From: Plectrocnemia conspersa
Taxonomy: Eukaryota; Arthropoda; Insecta; Trichoptera; Polycentropodidae
Direction: 5' to 3'
Assembly: GCA_009617715.1 (NCBI GenBank)
Contig: VTFK01000068.1
Coordinates: 992,001 to 1,056,000 of the forward strand
DNA: 64,000 bases
Positions 1 to 12,395 of the stretch are shown in pieces (position 1 is the stretch's first letter; the number at the start of each line of letters is the position of its first letter). Made by a program: the position numbers and the translations under genes. The notes below the pieces were generated by a model, which was given only the letters and a program-made list of their open reading frames with translations, ran no database searches and had not been told where the DNA came from.

Positions 1-215
1 GACCAAAATTCGGTTTGAATATTTTTTGCCCAAAACTCTCATATCAGAAGTTGTAGTAATATAGGTAAGGATAACTATAATATTTTTAAAACATAGTGTA
101 ATATCGAAGTGCAGACAAACTATGGAGCAATATGCAAGATGCTACTTCTGTCTGTACTCCTTCTTCCGCCTGTTGACATGGCTTAGTTTGTATTTTTGAC
201 TTGACGTTTTTGGAA
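1..215 (+). repeat. Composite palindromic repeat, fragment copy 1
   Basis: The segment begins GACCAAAATTCGGTTTGAAT and continues through a TCATATCAGAAG box, a GTAATATCGAAGTGCAGACA-like stretch and a GGCTTAGTTTG tail. The same order of motifs recurs at about 2960-3160, 21520-21725 and 56825-56916. It lies just inside the intron or downstream side of the SLC44-like gene. The left end is cut by the window. Confidence 0.7.
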
Positions 216-260
216 TTTTATATTGATTCACAAGTTATTTAAAAAACATAAAAACAATAC

Positions 261-3200
261 CTTTTGAAAGTCATGTCCTTTTTCTTGCAACTGCTCATTT
301 CCTCATACCCCTCGTTGTTGGCTCTTCCACACACATTGGCACAATCGTCATACCCATTTAATATTCTGTAAATATCCCCATGATACATACAATATCCTAT
401 CAGGCTGACCTAAAAAATCACACGACAATGTCAACAGGGTGATGAGTTAGCCATCGAACACGCAACCTTCACATATTAATTAGCATGAAAAGGACGAGGT
501 GTATTAAAAATCGCTTGGTTAAAAAATCTATGCTTACTACCAAATCGAAACGGATTAGGCATGGACATTAAATCGATAGAATTTGATGTAAAATTTATGG
601 GTCGATTTGCGTGAAACTTTCTTTTAGGTTTTTTACGAATCAATAGTTTTTTAATACAACTTCGGCCTATGAATTTTTAAAAAGTAATTATAAAACTACC
701 AACCAAACCGCAAGTAAATGCTATCAAAAGTATCAAGAAGAAAATATCCGTGCATGATCTGCTTTTGGAAGACGCTACTTGTATGCCTGGATCTCCATCT
801 TCATTTTTTTGATATGCCTGTAAGAAAAAGGAAATTTAACCACACTTCAAAAATTATAATATAATATATTCATGAAATTATTATAGAACAATGCGAATAA
901 TAAGTATTAGTCTCAATAACGTTACCTATATAAAACATATATTATGTACATTGGTACACACTTCAGTTAGTACTTTTAATTTAAGCAATAATAACCTACT
1001 CTCAAACATATAAATAAAATATATAAGTACATACAACAAATAGCTTCAAAAACTAGTAATATTTGTGGCAATCAATGTATAAGGCGATGAATTAAATTTA
1101 CGATTCAAGAGATGATGATAGTTGCAGAATTTTGGTTATTTGACATGATTATAGACGAAAAATAACCTACTAGTAATTTAGTTGATTATTTAGATCCCCG
1201 AACTCATGAAATACCATAGCACAAATTATGCTGCTGAGGAATTTAGATCCATCAAAACTTTACAATGGAACGTGGTGGATTGTGAAATATCCTGGACTAA
1301 CATATTTCTCCAGAATCCCATTGATTCGTAGCGATTTGCTGGAATTTATTTTTTTAATGTTAGCAGATATGATATAATTAGGAGCTGGGTAAGAAAGCTA
1401 ATAAAAATAATGATTGATTGCAACGTCAATGTTAAAAAGTATAAGCATATAACATTATTGTATTTATAAGTTTGCAGGATATATAAAAACGTTCTTATAA
1501 AACGTTTTATTCTTATTTTAAAATGCTCATGCTGGTAAAACAAAGTCCGCCGAGACGCAATTCTCTACAAATATATTTATAGCACACGCACTTATGTGCC
1601 GATTTCAGCGACTGGAAACTAATTAAGTGCAACAAAACTTTGAACATGGAATTTGAGACTGGTTGTATGGCTTCGGATAGGTCAACGTCCTACTATATTT
1701 TTGCAAACCGAGACAAAATCAAATAATTAGATAAATTTAATAAACAGAAGCAATGTTTACCATAATACTCACGCACCTTAAGAGCAGAAAGGGTTAAAAC
1801 GGTTAGATAGACAATAAATATACTACATAATATGGTATTAAAATACTGATATTCTTGAAGAGTTTATTAAATTTTTCTTCGTTATTTTTCCCCTTTCAAC
1901 AATTCATCTGCAATTTTTCCGTTTCTACTATACAACAATTCCAAGTGCTTTATTTTCTGGTTTTTCTACCAAAACTATTTTATTGAATGGAAAAGGTTGT
2001 CAATGGACAATGCCTAAATACATCTCGCCACAATACTTACAGCAACGCATGTATAATTATTGGGTACTGTTGAAACTGTTGATACTGTATGAAAATATTC
2101 TAGATTACAAGAGTCGTCAAAATATGCATTTGAGATTAAAACTCAAGGGTTTGTACTAAATTATGTTGTTGAATCTGGATTACAGGTTCGGGTGTTTTTT
2201 TTTAAATTATTAATAGGACTTAAAAATATTAAAATTATATAATTATTAACAACCGGTAAATACTGCCAAATTCCATTACCGAATTACCGGTAAACATATT
2301 TCTAATTATAGATATCTAAATAAATTAAAGAATCACATTGTTTTACTTTAAACCATACTTTTCTTTTGAAACTAGAATATTTTGTGACGATGTTTGCAGT
2401 GGACAAGGTCGGAGGGTGGTTTATACATATAGTTATGAATTTATAGGTAAAAAACACCCTCCGAATTCTTTTCGACTTGCTTCTAACAAATACACGGATG
2501 TTTGGTTCTGAGGTTCTGATACTATCACAAAAATTAGTCATTATTAATATTTCGATTTCATTAAGAATCATGGTATTTCATTAAATGACGTGCAATTTTC
2601 TGGCTCAATTCAAGGAGGTTCTTGTTTAGAATTCACGACGTCGCCGTCGCAGTGGAAACGCTCGGTTATGTAGCGTTCATATTAAGACCTTATATAACAA
2701 TATTACGACATACAATAAGTGAGAATCGAATGGAGCACATCAAAACAGAATATTGACCAATAGGAGGGTGCAAAAAACAATTATCTCTTCTCAGAAGTCA
2801 ATAATCCACGTCAAAAGCAGTAAAATCGTATAGGCGTTGAGCCGTCGCAGTAAGAACGCTCGTTACCGAGCGTTCCCACTGCAACGGCGCCGACACGATT
2901 TTATTGCTTTTGACGTGGATTTTTACTTCTGAAAAGTGATAATTGTTTTTGCGCCCTTCTATTGACCAAAAGTCAGTTTGAATATACTTTAACCAATACT
3001 CTTATACCAGAAGTCCGTAGTAATGTCGATTAAAATAGCTATCATTATTTAAAATATAGTGTAATATCAAAGCGTAGATCAACTATAGAATAATATGCGA
3101 GATGCGACCTCTGTCAGTATTTCCTCTTCCGCTTATTATCTCCTGAGAGTTTATATTTTGGATATACAAAATATACAAAAATCTCATTAGGGAACTAAAG

Positions 3201-4252
3201 AATTTTACTGTAAGCATTTTCATTTGGTACAACATATATTTTTTAATTTTCCGTTGTAAATTGACATCGATGCTGTACAACTGGGGTAAGCACAATTAAA
3301 AATTACAAATAAGTAGTGATAGACCAGATTTAAAAGTCTGCAAATCAGTGACATCAATCTTATTAATTACAATCTATAATTACAGCTTACAATTATTTTT
3401 TTCGTTTTTCAATAATAGCGCATTTTTATAAATAAAAACAATCGAATCTACTGCGGGAAACGAGCCCGCGGCCTCTGTATTAAAAATCTAGAGCCTTACG
3501 GACTACGCTATTTCGGCCTTTAAATATTAATATGAATATAAATTCATAAGCACGGAAAATACTCGTTCGCAAAAAATTGCTGCAAACAGCAGCATTTTTA
3601 TCGCTTCCTCATCTTAAATTATCTTTGTAGCTCTTGCCATCTAAAAATCGACCAATCTTCCTTATGCTTGATGTTGAAGTGAAGCTCAACAAATACCTCT
3701 GCAAATCGCAGCCTTTTCAATGTTATATTTTTTTTAAATATAACAATTTGTAAATGATATAACGTTTTTGCAATTTTACTTACATTTTTAATAAACCTAA
3801 TAAGGATTTATTATCCATTCAACAGTCATTTTATTTTAGGAAAATAGTTAAATTTATTAAATTCATTCACTCATATCACTATTAAATTCGTCTACTATTA
3901 AATATAAAATAACGTACTCCTGTATGTACTCCTGTAATCTATCTTTCGCGTACCACAGTTTTGGATATACGTATACATATATACGTGGTTTAAGTAAAAT
4001 TTTAATTAAGAAGAAGAAGAAGACAATTACTAAAAGATTGAATTAGTAAAATAATAATTTATGACACGATACAAAAAAACTTTTTCTGTAATATAAAAAA
4101 ATATAGTTCTGGCACTTTTATTCTAAAAAAATAAACTTGATGTAAAATGTCTCTATGTAGTGAAAACTTAAGATAAATAATTTTAAATGAATATTAGGTA
4201 AAATTTTCTTACCTCTTCGGGCTCAACGGCATTATTCTTACAGCAACTCATT
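261..4252 (-). CDS. SLC44/choline-transporter-like protein, N-terminal exons (partial)
   Basis: Three minus-strand exons can be joined in phase. Exon 1 (4252-4214) encodes a short Cys-containing N-terminus starting MSCCKNN and ends at a GTAAGA donor. Exon 2 (817-704) follows a CTTACAG acceptor and contains SRSCTDIFFLILLIAF, the membrane entry that follows a conserved RSCTD motif in CTL1-type proteins. Exon 3 (409-261) contains GYCMYHGDIYRILNGYDD then CANVCG, matching the first extracellular loop of this family (GYDS-x-GN-x-CG in vertebrate CTL1). The remaining transmembrane domains lie beyond position 1. SLC44 proteins are multi-pass membrane transporters that move choline and related substrates. 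Intron 1 (818-4213) is repeat-filled. The exon 2 donor (GTTGGT at 703-698) is weak but is the one that keeps phase. I am confident of the family but not of the paralogue. Confidence 0.82.
2534..3165 (+). repeat. Composite palindromic repeat, copy 2
   Basis: Bases 2534-2620 match the tail block of the family (ATTTCGATTTCATTAA, then TTTCATTAAATGACGTGCA). Next comes a palindromic block with the motif GAACGCTCG and its complement, then the head block (TTGACCAAAAGTCAGTTTGAAT, a TAACCAATACTC box, CAGAAGTCCGTAGTAAT). The order tail then palindrome then head suggests either tandem insertion or that the palindrome joins units. It sits in intron 1 of the SLC44-like gene. Confidence 0.65.
2754..2968. 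repeat. Near-perfect long palindrome (about 215 bp) inside the composite repeat
   Basis: The two halves are imperfect inverted copies about a centre near 2862. Left-arm motifs TCCACGTCAAAAGCAGTAAA and AAGAACGCTCG are matched on the right by CGAGCGTTCCCACTGC and ATTGCTTTTGACGTGGA. The outer arms GTGCAAAAAACAATTATC and GATAATTGTTTTTGCGC pair as well. It could fold as one long hairpin. The copy at 56.7 kb retains only the right arm starting at the same centre. Confidence 0.75.
3448..3517 (-). repeat. tRNA-Lys-like sequence (tRNA-derived SINE head or tRNA pseudogene)
   Basis: Read on the minus strand this has an A-box-like TAGCGTAGTCCG, an anticodon-like loop with TTT (GATTTTTAATAC) and a perfect five-pair T stem (GCGGG / CCCGC) around a CTCGTTT loop, with B-box GGCTCGTTTCC. 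The 5' acceptor GCCGAAA is not matched by the 3' side, so a functional tRNA is unlikely. It lies in intron 1 of the SLC44-like gene. Confidence 0.6.
3518..4213. other. Intronic AT-rich sequence, nothing recognised
   Basis: This is the 5' part of intron 1 of the minus-strand SLC44-like gene. I see only AT-rich low-complexity DNA, including a short AAG microsatellite near 4011, and no conserved coding stretch. Confidence 0.5.
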
Positions 4253-4560
4253 TTTATGTTAAAATCACCTTATTATTAAAAAATAAACAGTCAATGTTAA
4301 CAAAGGTTCATATTCACTATTCACTATTTAAAATTCGCGCCCACATTTGTTTCATAATTTTTTATTACAAATTTTTTTTAAATCAACATTATAGAACATT
4401 GGCTTCTGAAAAATATTGTAAGGCCGGAGCGATAGGAGACACCGGCTGCCTGATCGATGACTCCCGACCGACTGCAACAGACATTGGGTTGACTCACGAG
4501 TCGTTCATAAGCCATGTTTAGTTTCTATAGAAACGGACGCTATTTGACAGTAGAGGGTTA
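4253..4560 (-). promoter_or_regulatory. Likely 5' UTR/promoter region of the SLC44-like gene
   Basis: Immediately upstream of the minus-strand start codon, base composition rises in GC and CpG (about 4420-4510, with GGCCGGAGCGATAGG and CCCGACCGACTGC), which is unusual for this window. No TATA box is obvious. The assignment rests on position and composition only. Confidence 0.35.
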
Positions 4561-6140
4561 ACAGTAACTAAGTACACACGAATAATAAAAAAACATTCTA
4601 ATAGAGTTGGAAATGTCGAGTGAAATATTAATGCGTTTGATCAATTGGTTTCATTAGGTTAATGCGTTATATTATTAATTTTATTATATTAAATACAATT
4701 TTTTTATAATAATATTATACTATAATGGTTTCTTTAGTACACCAAATTTACGATTTATTTTCTCAATAAAGTAATTAAGGTAGCTCATAATTGAGCTAAA
4801 TTGCGGCGAACATTGAATAAAAACTTGGCTAAGTAAGCAATCATTATAATCGGTTATTTGTTATTTATATTGCTCATTTAGATCGCCTTATTAGAAGTTT
4901 TTTTAAATGTTATGTAAAGTTTAATGGCAAAAAGACCAAGATAAATGATGTTTAATACAACAAAAGTACATCGAATTACACCTAAAATAATTAGAGCTTT
5001 GAGGATTTTAATTACACAGTAAATCCTATTTTTTATAAAGAAAATATAATTCGATTTATATAATAAAATCTATAATTTAAACATATTATAAATAGTGTTT
5101 AAAACTTTTTGTACCGTTTTTCTCGCTGTGAATTGTCTTAAAAAAAAGCAGTACTAGAAAAAATCCTGAGATTAGAGACTAGTTGTTTAATTAATACGTC
5201 AAGTAAATTTTTAAAGAAAATTGTACTAAAATATTAAACTATTTGCATACTATATTAATTTATTATACAGGAAAATGTAGGGGGTGGGCTGCCACTGCTC
5301 TCAAGTTTATCTTAAAAACACATAAAAATGATTCACTACATGGTATAATAAACAGTCTTATTAAATAAAATTAAAATACAGTGATTCTAGAAATGTTTCT
5401 ATTTGAAAAGATAAACTGCACATTTTCTTCAATAAAAATATTAGTAAGAAAAATCTAGCATAAACCTTCGTCAAACCGTAGTTTAATTATTACAAATTAA
5501 TTAGCTAAAATATGTGTATTAATTAGTAAATACAACATAAATTTGTTAATTAAGAGTGAAATTTGAATATTGCTTCCGTACTCTTTTTCTTACTCTGAAT
5601 TATAATTTGGCGAAAAAATGGAACGTTTTTTATTTATATAAAATATAATATTTGGAACTGTGGGGGCCGATTTATATATTCATTTATTCATTCACTATGG
5701 ACAAAATTTGGCGGCACTCTAGTAATAATGACATGACGGCGGTGGAGGGCAGTACATTATTTGGTGAACCTCAACGGTAAAACAACGGCCGTTGGTGCTT
5801 CGTCAATCGTTCACTCGCATATACTATCATGTTTTATAATATCTAAACTATTATTAACTTATCATTAAAAGTAATACTGTAGCTCCATATGTGTGTAATT
5901 GCCACCCGTCACTATCTGTCCGTATACAATTAATTTACATCTAAATTTTAGGCTTAAGATTATAGATATGGATTTTTGTTAGTAAAACTTAAAATGTTTG
6001 ATACAAAAAAAAAACTCAAAATTTATCTGGTTCCTTGCTGTAGTCTGATTTAAATACAGCAAATAAGCTAGCTATAATTTATTAAAATTGCTGCATTATT
6101 GTTCCAGCAATTCTTCGTGAGTTGTGTTGTTACCAAGCAA

Positions 6141-6281
6141 GGACATCATTTCAGCTTTTTTCCAGTAGAAGGGAGTGGGGGCAGAAGTTGGCCAGCTAGT
6201 TATTGTTTTTAATATATTCATTTCATTAAGATTCATGGTATTTCATTAAATGACATGTATTTTTTTGGTCAAATTCAAGCG
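6141..6281 (+). repeat. Composite repeat, tail-block fragment
   Basis: It contains ACATCATTTCAGCTTTTTTC, GGGGGCAGAAGTTGGCCAG, a TTCATTAAGATTCATGGTAT stretch, CATTAAATGACATG and GGTCAAATTCAAG in the family's order. It is followed directly by a second copy in the same orientation. Confidence 0.65.
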
Positions 6282-6286
6282 GTCGG

Positions 6287-6651
6287 TATAATATAATATC
6301 ATATAATTTTACTAGCACCTACTAGATAAATTATATTGTCACTGGTAAATATATATTTATTGGTGAAAATGTATTCCGATATTTAAGAATTTTTTTGGGA
6401 TAAATTCAATACTATTTTTTTAGATTTTCTTTGAGAGATGAGATAACCTGAAAATTTCTGGTTTAGAACCAGGGACGTTATTTCAGCTTTTTCTAAAGTG
6501 GGGGCAAAATTTGGTCAGTCAGTAGTCATTTTTTTATTATTTTGATTTCATTAAAGATTCGTAGTATTTAATTAAATAACATGCATTTTCTGTCCAAATT
6601 CAAGAGGGGGGGGGGACTACCTCCACATGCTGCCCCCAAATGACGTTCCTG
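6287..6651 (+). repeat. Composite repeat, longer tail-block copy with 10-G run
   Basis: It starts with the TTATATTGTCACTGGTAAAT-type block, then GGTTTAGAAC, then CAGGGACGTTATTTCAG at 6470. It ends with a 10-base G run (6606-6615) and CAAATGACGTTCCTG at 6651. The 6470-6651 part is bounded by inverted CAGGGACGT / ACGTTCCTG ends, like the copy at 35563-35737. Confidence 0.68.
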
Positions 6652-7519
6652 TCACATATTTTATAGAGGTCCTTTGAGGACCCTTAGACGAATAGCAAAC
6701 GAGGCCAATTGATATAAATAGCATTAGCGTCTGACTACACTTTTTGGTGAAAGCAAAATTCAAGGTTAATAGATAAGTGATCGTCAATAATGGCGTTATG
6801 CTGCAGTATGTATGTGAGTGGACGATGCGCGAAGATCATACCGGCATGCGAGCCTGCCAGAGTCGCCAAGTGAAAGTGTGCTCGTCACGCTAGTGCTACC
6901 AGTGCCGCCAAGTTTTGGGCATAATAAAACCTATATATATAAATAGGCGCCCTACAAGTATATAACTTTATATTAAAAATCTAAAATACATACTAAAATT
7001 GTAATATTTACGCCATAAATATAGCTTAACCTTCAAATATATAATATTCTATTAGAATTGTCAACTAATTTGTGAAATGGAATCGTTAACTATACGACGT
7101 GATCCCGCGTTATATAATAATTTAAACGCTAAATATAAATAAAATAGTACATAAGAGTTTGGGAGGAGATATATAATTATATCGTTCATAAGAAATAGAT
7201 TACTTTATATTATATTAACCAAAATTGGTATTATTCTTGTACGTTTTTTAATTTGAATAAACATTTAAGAGCATATATAAATTATTTTATGTTTCATATT
7301 TTCATTTTAAATATATTTTTTTAAATAACCTTAAAAAAATTATTTTTTATTTTATTGACTAAAATTATTATAGCCCCTTATCAAAACTGATTTATTAATT
7401 TAATATTTATTTAGCATTTTCATTAATGGCCAATATTTGAGCTGCTTAGTACGAAACGTCAGTCTGATTGTTTCGTTCATGAATTTAGGGGTGTGTTTGT
7501 GTCACTGTTGACTTTTATA

Positions 7520-10500
7520 ATGAGATTTTCATACATAATTAAATTACTAGTATTAGGTAAGAGAATGTGAATAACATTGAAAATATAACATCTAATAGTT
7601 GTACAATCGATGTAAGAGAAACATCAAGTTTTTAATACATGAATTGCACTATTTTAGTAATATTCATAAAAATTGTTGAAATATTTTAATATTTTGATAG
7701 ACAATGCCTATATTAAACTTAAGCTAATCGCATAATACGTGTAATAAAAACATGAGTTGGTCTTTTGTGTCATTTTTAATTCGATTTATTTTCATTTAGG
7801 TTATGTTTGTGTAAGATTTATATTCATTATTTATATTTTCAGCAATATTTATCTCAAATAACCATGCGTCGCGCGTTCTCGAACTGAGCGATCGCTTCCT
7901 CGAAATAAGCCATGATGGGGATTGGCTAGTAATGTTTTACGCGCCATGGTGCGCTTATTGTCACCGACTCGTGCCTGTCTGGGCTCACGTAGCCCAAAAC
8001 CTTCACACTTCATCTGTGAAGGTGGCTAGATTAGATTGCACTAGGTTCACGTCCGTCGCGACGCATTTTAAAATACGAGCTTTTCCTACCATCATGTTGT
8101 AAGTATCAAATGTATTATTCATTTTGGGTAACATTGGCAACTTTAGAGTTTTTCAGTATCTATTTTGTCTGGGAAATTGGAATTAGTGATTATTATATAA
8201 TTATAATTCCAATAGATCAACACAAATTATGTTTTCCTAGATTTTCCTAATCTCACAGATGAATATTCTAATAAATAATTAAAATAAAACCGAGCTAGTT
8301 GTTCATAGTGACATATATTAAATTTAAGGTGTAATAAGATTTTTTAATTAATAAAATAAATATTACTAATTTACAGGCTTTGATTTTGGCCCGGTGTCTC
8401 AGTACTTTCTTAGTAATTGTTGATTAGGATTACCCTGTTATAACGCATGGCTAATGACTGTCATGTTGCAATGGAAATTTTGCAATAAATAAATTTGTTA
8501 AAAATGTTATTGTATAAAACCGAAAGTATTTTTTATTCTTAGGCCAATGTTACTATAAAAGACAATGTTGTATATTCTTTGCTTAATATTTCAAGTTTAA
8601 AAGGCGATTTAAAACATGAATATAATGGCGAACAGTCTAAAGATGAACTTATTAATTACGCTCTACGAATGGCCGGACCTTCTGTACTTCTCGTGACAAA
8701 GCCTCATACTCTCAGCGACATTAAAGAGACTAATCCGTTGTTCTTTGCGTATGCTGGACAACAAACTGGTCCATTATGGGTAATTATATGACCAACTTTA
8801 GATCGCTTTAGCATTCATATCTCATTTATAAATCATTGTAATTTTTCAGGATATGTTCTTCTATTATGCTGAAAAGTATCAGCCGGTCATAAACTTTTTC
8901 GCAATGACTTCGGATGTAGCCAATCGGCATATCACTCTTGATAGCGTTCCAGTTGTTTTTGTGTATAAAGATAATACGGCATATATATTCCCAGGTAAGT
9001 CACTGTTAATTAGATATGAGGGTTGTTTGGGAAGTTCTTGTAGTACTCACTTATATTTTACTTTGTAGAAAATCGAACTTTATTGGAAGACAGGAAAGAT
9101 CTAAATACGTCGATGCAGAAGTGGATCAACGAAGAGAGATTCGGAACATTCCCCAAAGTTTCAAGATCCAACATAAACGAGTTTATGCTTTTGGAAAAAT
9201 TTCTAGTCTTAGCAGTAGTTGAAGAAAATAAACTTAACGAAATAACAACGGAAGAAGCAGAATTTCGCGATATGATTGAATCTGTGATAAGGTATACATT
9301 TTATTAACACAATAATAAACAAATTATTAACAAAGAAATAAATCAGTAAGTTCATAATTTAATGAAAGTCAGAGTAGGAATCTTGAGGAAAATAAAAATG
9401 CGTAGTATTTATATTCCCTCATGTGCAGGTATATGAAAAAAACATTTTTATACCTTAAAAGTGAGTTGTTACATTATTTGGCAACCAAACCAGAAAAGTA
9501 TGCTCAAGAATACTGCGCACTTAGTGATTATACAAAGTACACAATGCCCTTGAGCTCCTCAATTGATGCGCGTAATGCAAAACATCCCGCAAGCTGATAA
9601 ATCTGTAGTCCGCCTGAAATGGGACACTCAAATCGGTTACAACTTTTGTGTTATGAAACACATTTCATAAACAAAATTAAGTGATGTTATTGTTCTAGAA
9701 TAGATCATGAAATGACATTTTTTGCTGCTAAATGGATTATTAGTGGATGACCCAAATAATAATAAACCAAATTATCCATTTTTAAGAATTAAGTCATGAC
9801 AAACTTTATCAAAAGCCTTTACAAAATCTGCTACTGATCTCGATACCATGCTGTTGATCAATATATCCTCTTATATGGTTTTAATTCTCAATTATAGCTT
9901 TGTTTCCCTTTTTATGTATAAGAGTCACTTTCGTAATTTTCCATACATAGGGAAATGTATTTGTTTTCGATAGATTGAAAACAAATAATATTTTATAAGT
10001 AATTAAATATGTATCACCAATATCACAATAATTACTCATAGGTGTTGATTGTTACCTTACTGTAATACTCATAGGTGTTGATTGTTACCTTACTGTAATG
10101 CATTGGACTAACGCCTGATATATTGCAATAGAGAAACATATTTATTTATTTTTAAGGCAAAAAAGGGACACTTTACACAAAGACTTCCAATTCGGTTGGA
10201 TCGGCTCACCTGATTTGGCTAATTCTATAATAATGACTTCATTGCCAATCCCTCACTTGATTGTGATCAACTCGACGACAAAACATCACCATATACCTGA
10301 AGACGATCCAAACAAATTGACGCCAGAAGCCATCTCGATATTTTTGGAACAAATTTACAATCAATCTGCTCCAGTAAATATTATTATAATAATATCACTA
10401 CATATATATGAATATGCCATTATATTATACATTAATTCTAGATATACGGCGGTGATACTTTTGCAGTTCGTTTATATAGAATGTATTATCAAGCAAAGAC

Positions 10501-10738
10501 TTCGTTGATATACATGTGGTCTGGCAATCCTGTTTTAACTACGTTGATATTCGGTTTGCCGATGGGATTCCTTTCTCTCATCTTCTATTCGGTTTGCTGT
10601 ACCGATATTCTCGACGCTGAAGAAGAAGATTCTGGTGAAGGTGTGTATTATGATAATATTTGTATAAAAATGCTTAAATAATTATAATATTATTATTGAA
10701 TATATTTTGCAGAACCAGGACACGAAAAGAAAGAATAG
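7520..10738 (+). CDS. TMX3: TMX3-like protein disulfide-isomerase (thioredoxin-related transmembrane protein)
   Basis: Eight exons join in phase to 428 codons: 7520-7556, 7843-8098, 8596-8779, 8850-8994, 9069-9291, 10157-10373, 10442-10640 and 10713-10738. The protein starts with a signal peptide (MRFSYIIKLLVLAIF). A thioredoxin domain follows, with active site MFYAPWCAYCHRLVPVW at about residue 50 and the cis-proline segment IRAFPTIM. Two redox-inactive thioredoxin-like domains come next (LKGDLKHEYNG, GWIGSPDLANS), then one transmembrane helix (TTLIFGLPMGFLSLIF) and an acidic tail ending GHEKKE. TMX3 is an ER membrane oxidoreductase acting on cysteines of client proteins; human TMX3 is 454 residues. 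The active site is CAYC, not the usual CGHC. The terminal lysines fit ER retention loosely, not as a strict KKXX. The 865-bp intron at 9292-10156 holds LINE debris and a tandem duplication. Confidence 0.93.
8155..8290 (+). repeat. SINE-body-like repeat in a TMX3 intron
   Basis: The stretch TTGTCTGGGAAATTGGAATTAGTGATTATT, with ACACAAATTATGTTTTC downstream, matches the body of the tRNA-derived SINE at 55494-55600 (TCGTGTCTGGGAGAACGGAA, then TTAGTGATTAATA) and the copy at 31228. The tRNA-like head is not visible here. It is a fragment. Confidence 0.55.
9760..9960 (-). pseudogene. Degenerate LINE reverse transcriptase fragment in a TMX3 intron
   Basis: On the minus strand, scrambled frames give WKITKVTLIHKKGNK, DQQHG and ADFVKAFDKVCHDLIL-like pieces. 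In order, these are the conserved entry segment and the KAFD-K-V block of non-LTR reverse transcriptases. Stops and frameshifts are frequent. It is related to, but not a copy of, the element at 52.5 kb. Confidence 0.55.
10034..10099. repeat. Perfect 33-bp tandem duplication
   Basis: Two identical 33-bp units beginning ACTCATAGGTGTTGATTG are adjacent (10034-10066 and 10067-10099). They lie in the last long intron of TMX3, 58 bp upstream of exon 6. Confidence 0.9.
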
Positions 10739-12064
10739 TGCGCATTTAATTTAAATAAATTGGTACCAAGTCATTTGATTAATAGTTTCATAATAATAAA
10801 AAAAAGGTCTCTACCTCGATAATTGCATTCTTGATTTGTTTTAAAGCTTGGCCAAATATTACTTAAAATTAGCATTTACTTTAAATAGTAAGAAAATATG
10901 ATCTTTTATGTGATAATTGATATTGTTCAAAACATATCTTGTATTTCATTCCACTTTATACAACAATTTTTTATCTTTTTTTAATAATACATATTAAATT
11001 TTATTCAGGGTGTGAATTTAAACGATTGTGTGTTGTTAATATAAAATTCAACCATTCACATAACTGATTGTTCTGTAAGGACAGCAGTATAAAATGAATG
11101 ACGTTCATCTATTGTCATTGACACTAAAATCTAATCTTTCAGCCATTTCCTTTCATATATAAAATATATCTTATAACTTACATATAAACATTGGTTCATC
11201 ATAAAATATTATTCTGGTGATTGATGTGTCAAAAAATAAATAAATAGTGTTTTTAACCCCTTGCCACGTTCAGGATTGTATCAAGACTTGATCTACTAGT
11301 TTACAGACCAATTATTAAGTATATGTATTATGTTATAATTATATACATATATGTATAATGTACATCGTTTGATATGTCCGTAAATTAGTACAATATTAAC
11401 CGTGGGAAGGTAATGTAAATTAATGTTTTTATAAAAAATAATAATTAATTGTAAGTTGTATCTTAAAATGGTTTTAGAATGACAACAAAAAGTTTTTTCA
11501 ACGTAAATTGGGCCAATCGTAAAAGTTTGTTAATATAAATAGTCGTTAGCGAACCTAGATATTTAACTTGTACAGTCTTTTGTAAAAATTATACAGAGTA
11601 ATTCGTTACTTGCGTAATTTATAAACGACGATTAGTGTAGATTTTTTCAGAAAAAGTTCTTTTGTTATTTGTGCGTTAAGTTGAAGATTGAATATTAAAG
11701 ATTTTATAAACCTTTATTATGGTATTGTTCTATTTGAATCTGATTGAATTTGTGCCATTGTTTACAATTATTTATAATTTTACTAGTCATCCTTGATTAA
11801 ATGTTTTCGTATTAATTTAAAAGTTTTTTATTCTTATTCCATTCACTCAGTAATAAAATTGTGTACCAGAGTAATGGAAAATGATTACACCTTATCCGCA
11901 TCCCTTCAGTTTTTCAATTGCTCTTCGGAGTTCAAAAGATCTAAATAAAACAGAACTGCATGATATGGAGTCAGAATATTTAGCTATTATTTATGATAAA
12001 AATACATGTAACTGACGATAGTTAAACCTTTGCTTGCCAAACCTTTTAGGCGCACTATCTAAAT
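10739..12064. other. TMX3 3' flank, no gene seen
   Basis: Probably includes the TMX3 3' UTR. Candidate AATAAA signals occur near 11238-11246, but none can be chosen from sequence alone. The rest is AT-rich intergenic DNA up to the hAT MITE at 12065. Confidence 0.45.
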
Positions 12065-12395
12065 CAGGGGTGGCCAACCCAAATGATCTTGCGGGCCACT
12101 TTGGAAATGCATCATAATTCCGCAGGCCACATATAAAATTATATATCCCCATATTAGATTTTGATACACTAGACATTTTTTTGAAGTGAAAAATTGAAAC
12201 ATAATGAGTTATTATTATTGTGTTTACTATTATTCTTACATGTAAACATAAATAATATAATAATAATGATACTAAACGTACATTGTAAAGAAATATATAA
12301 CACTAAAAATTAAATTGTAAAAGTGTGATGAATCTCGTGGGCTGGAGAAATGTTCAAGGCGGGCCAGCATGTGACCCGTGGGTTGGCTACCCCTG
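12065..12395. mobile_element. Non-autonomous hAT element (331 bp MITE)
   Basis: The terminal inverted repeats are CAGGGGTGGCCAACC and GGTTGGCTACCCCTG (one internal mismatch). The flanks are ATCTAAAT (12057-12064) and GTCTAAAT (12396-12403), an 8-bp target duplication with seven of eight bases identical. The CAGGGG start and 8-bp duplication are diagnostic of hAT. There is no transposase inside. It lies in the intergenic space between the convergent TMX3 and PDCD5 genes. Confidence 0.88.

Larger units (their letters stand above)
4561..7519. other. Intergenic region between the SLC44-like gene and TMX3
   Basis: AT-rich intergenic DNA between two divergently transcribed genes. The only structure I recognise is repeat material at 6141-6651. 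A moderately GC-elevated patch at 6780-6920 has no recognisable coding potential. Confidence 0.5.
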
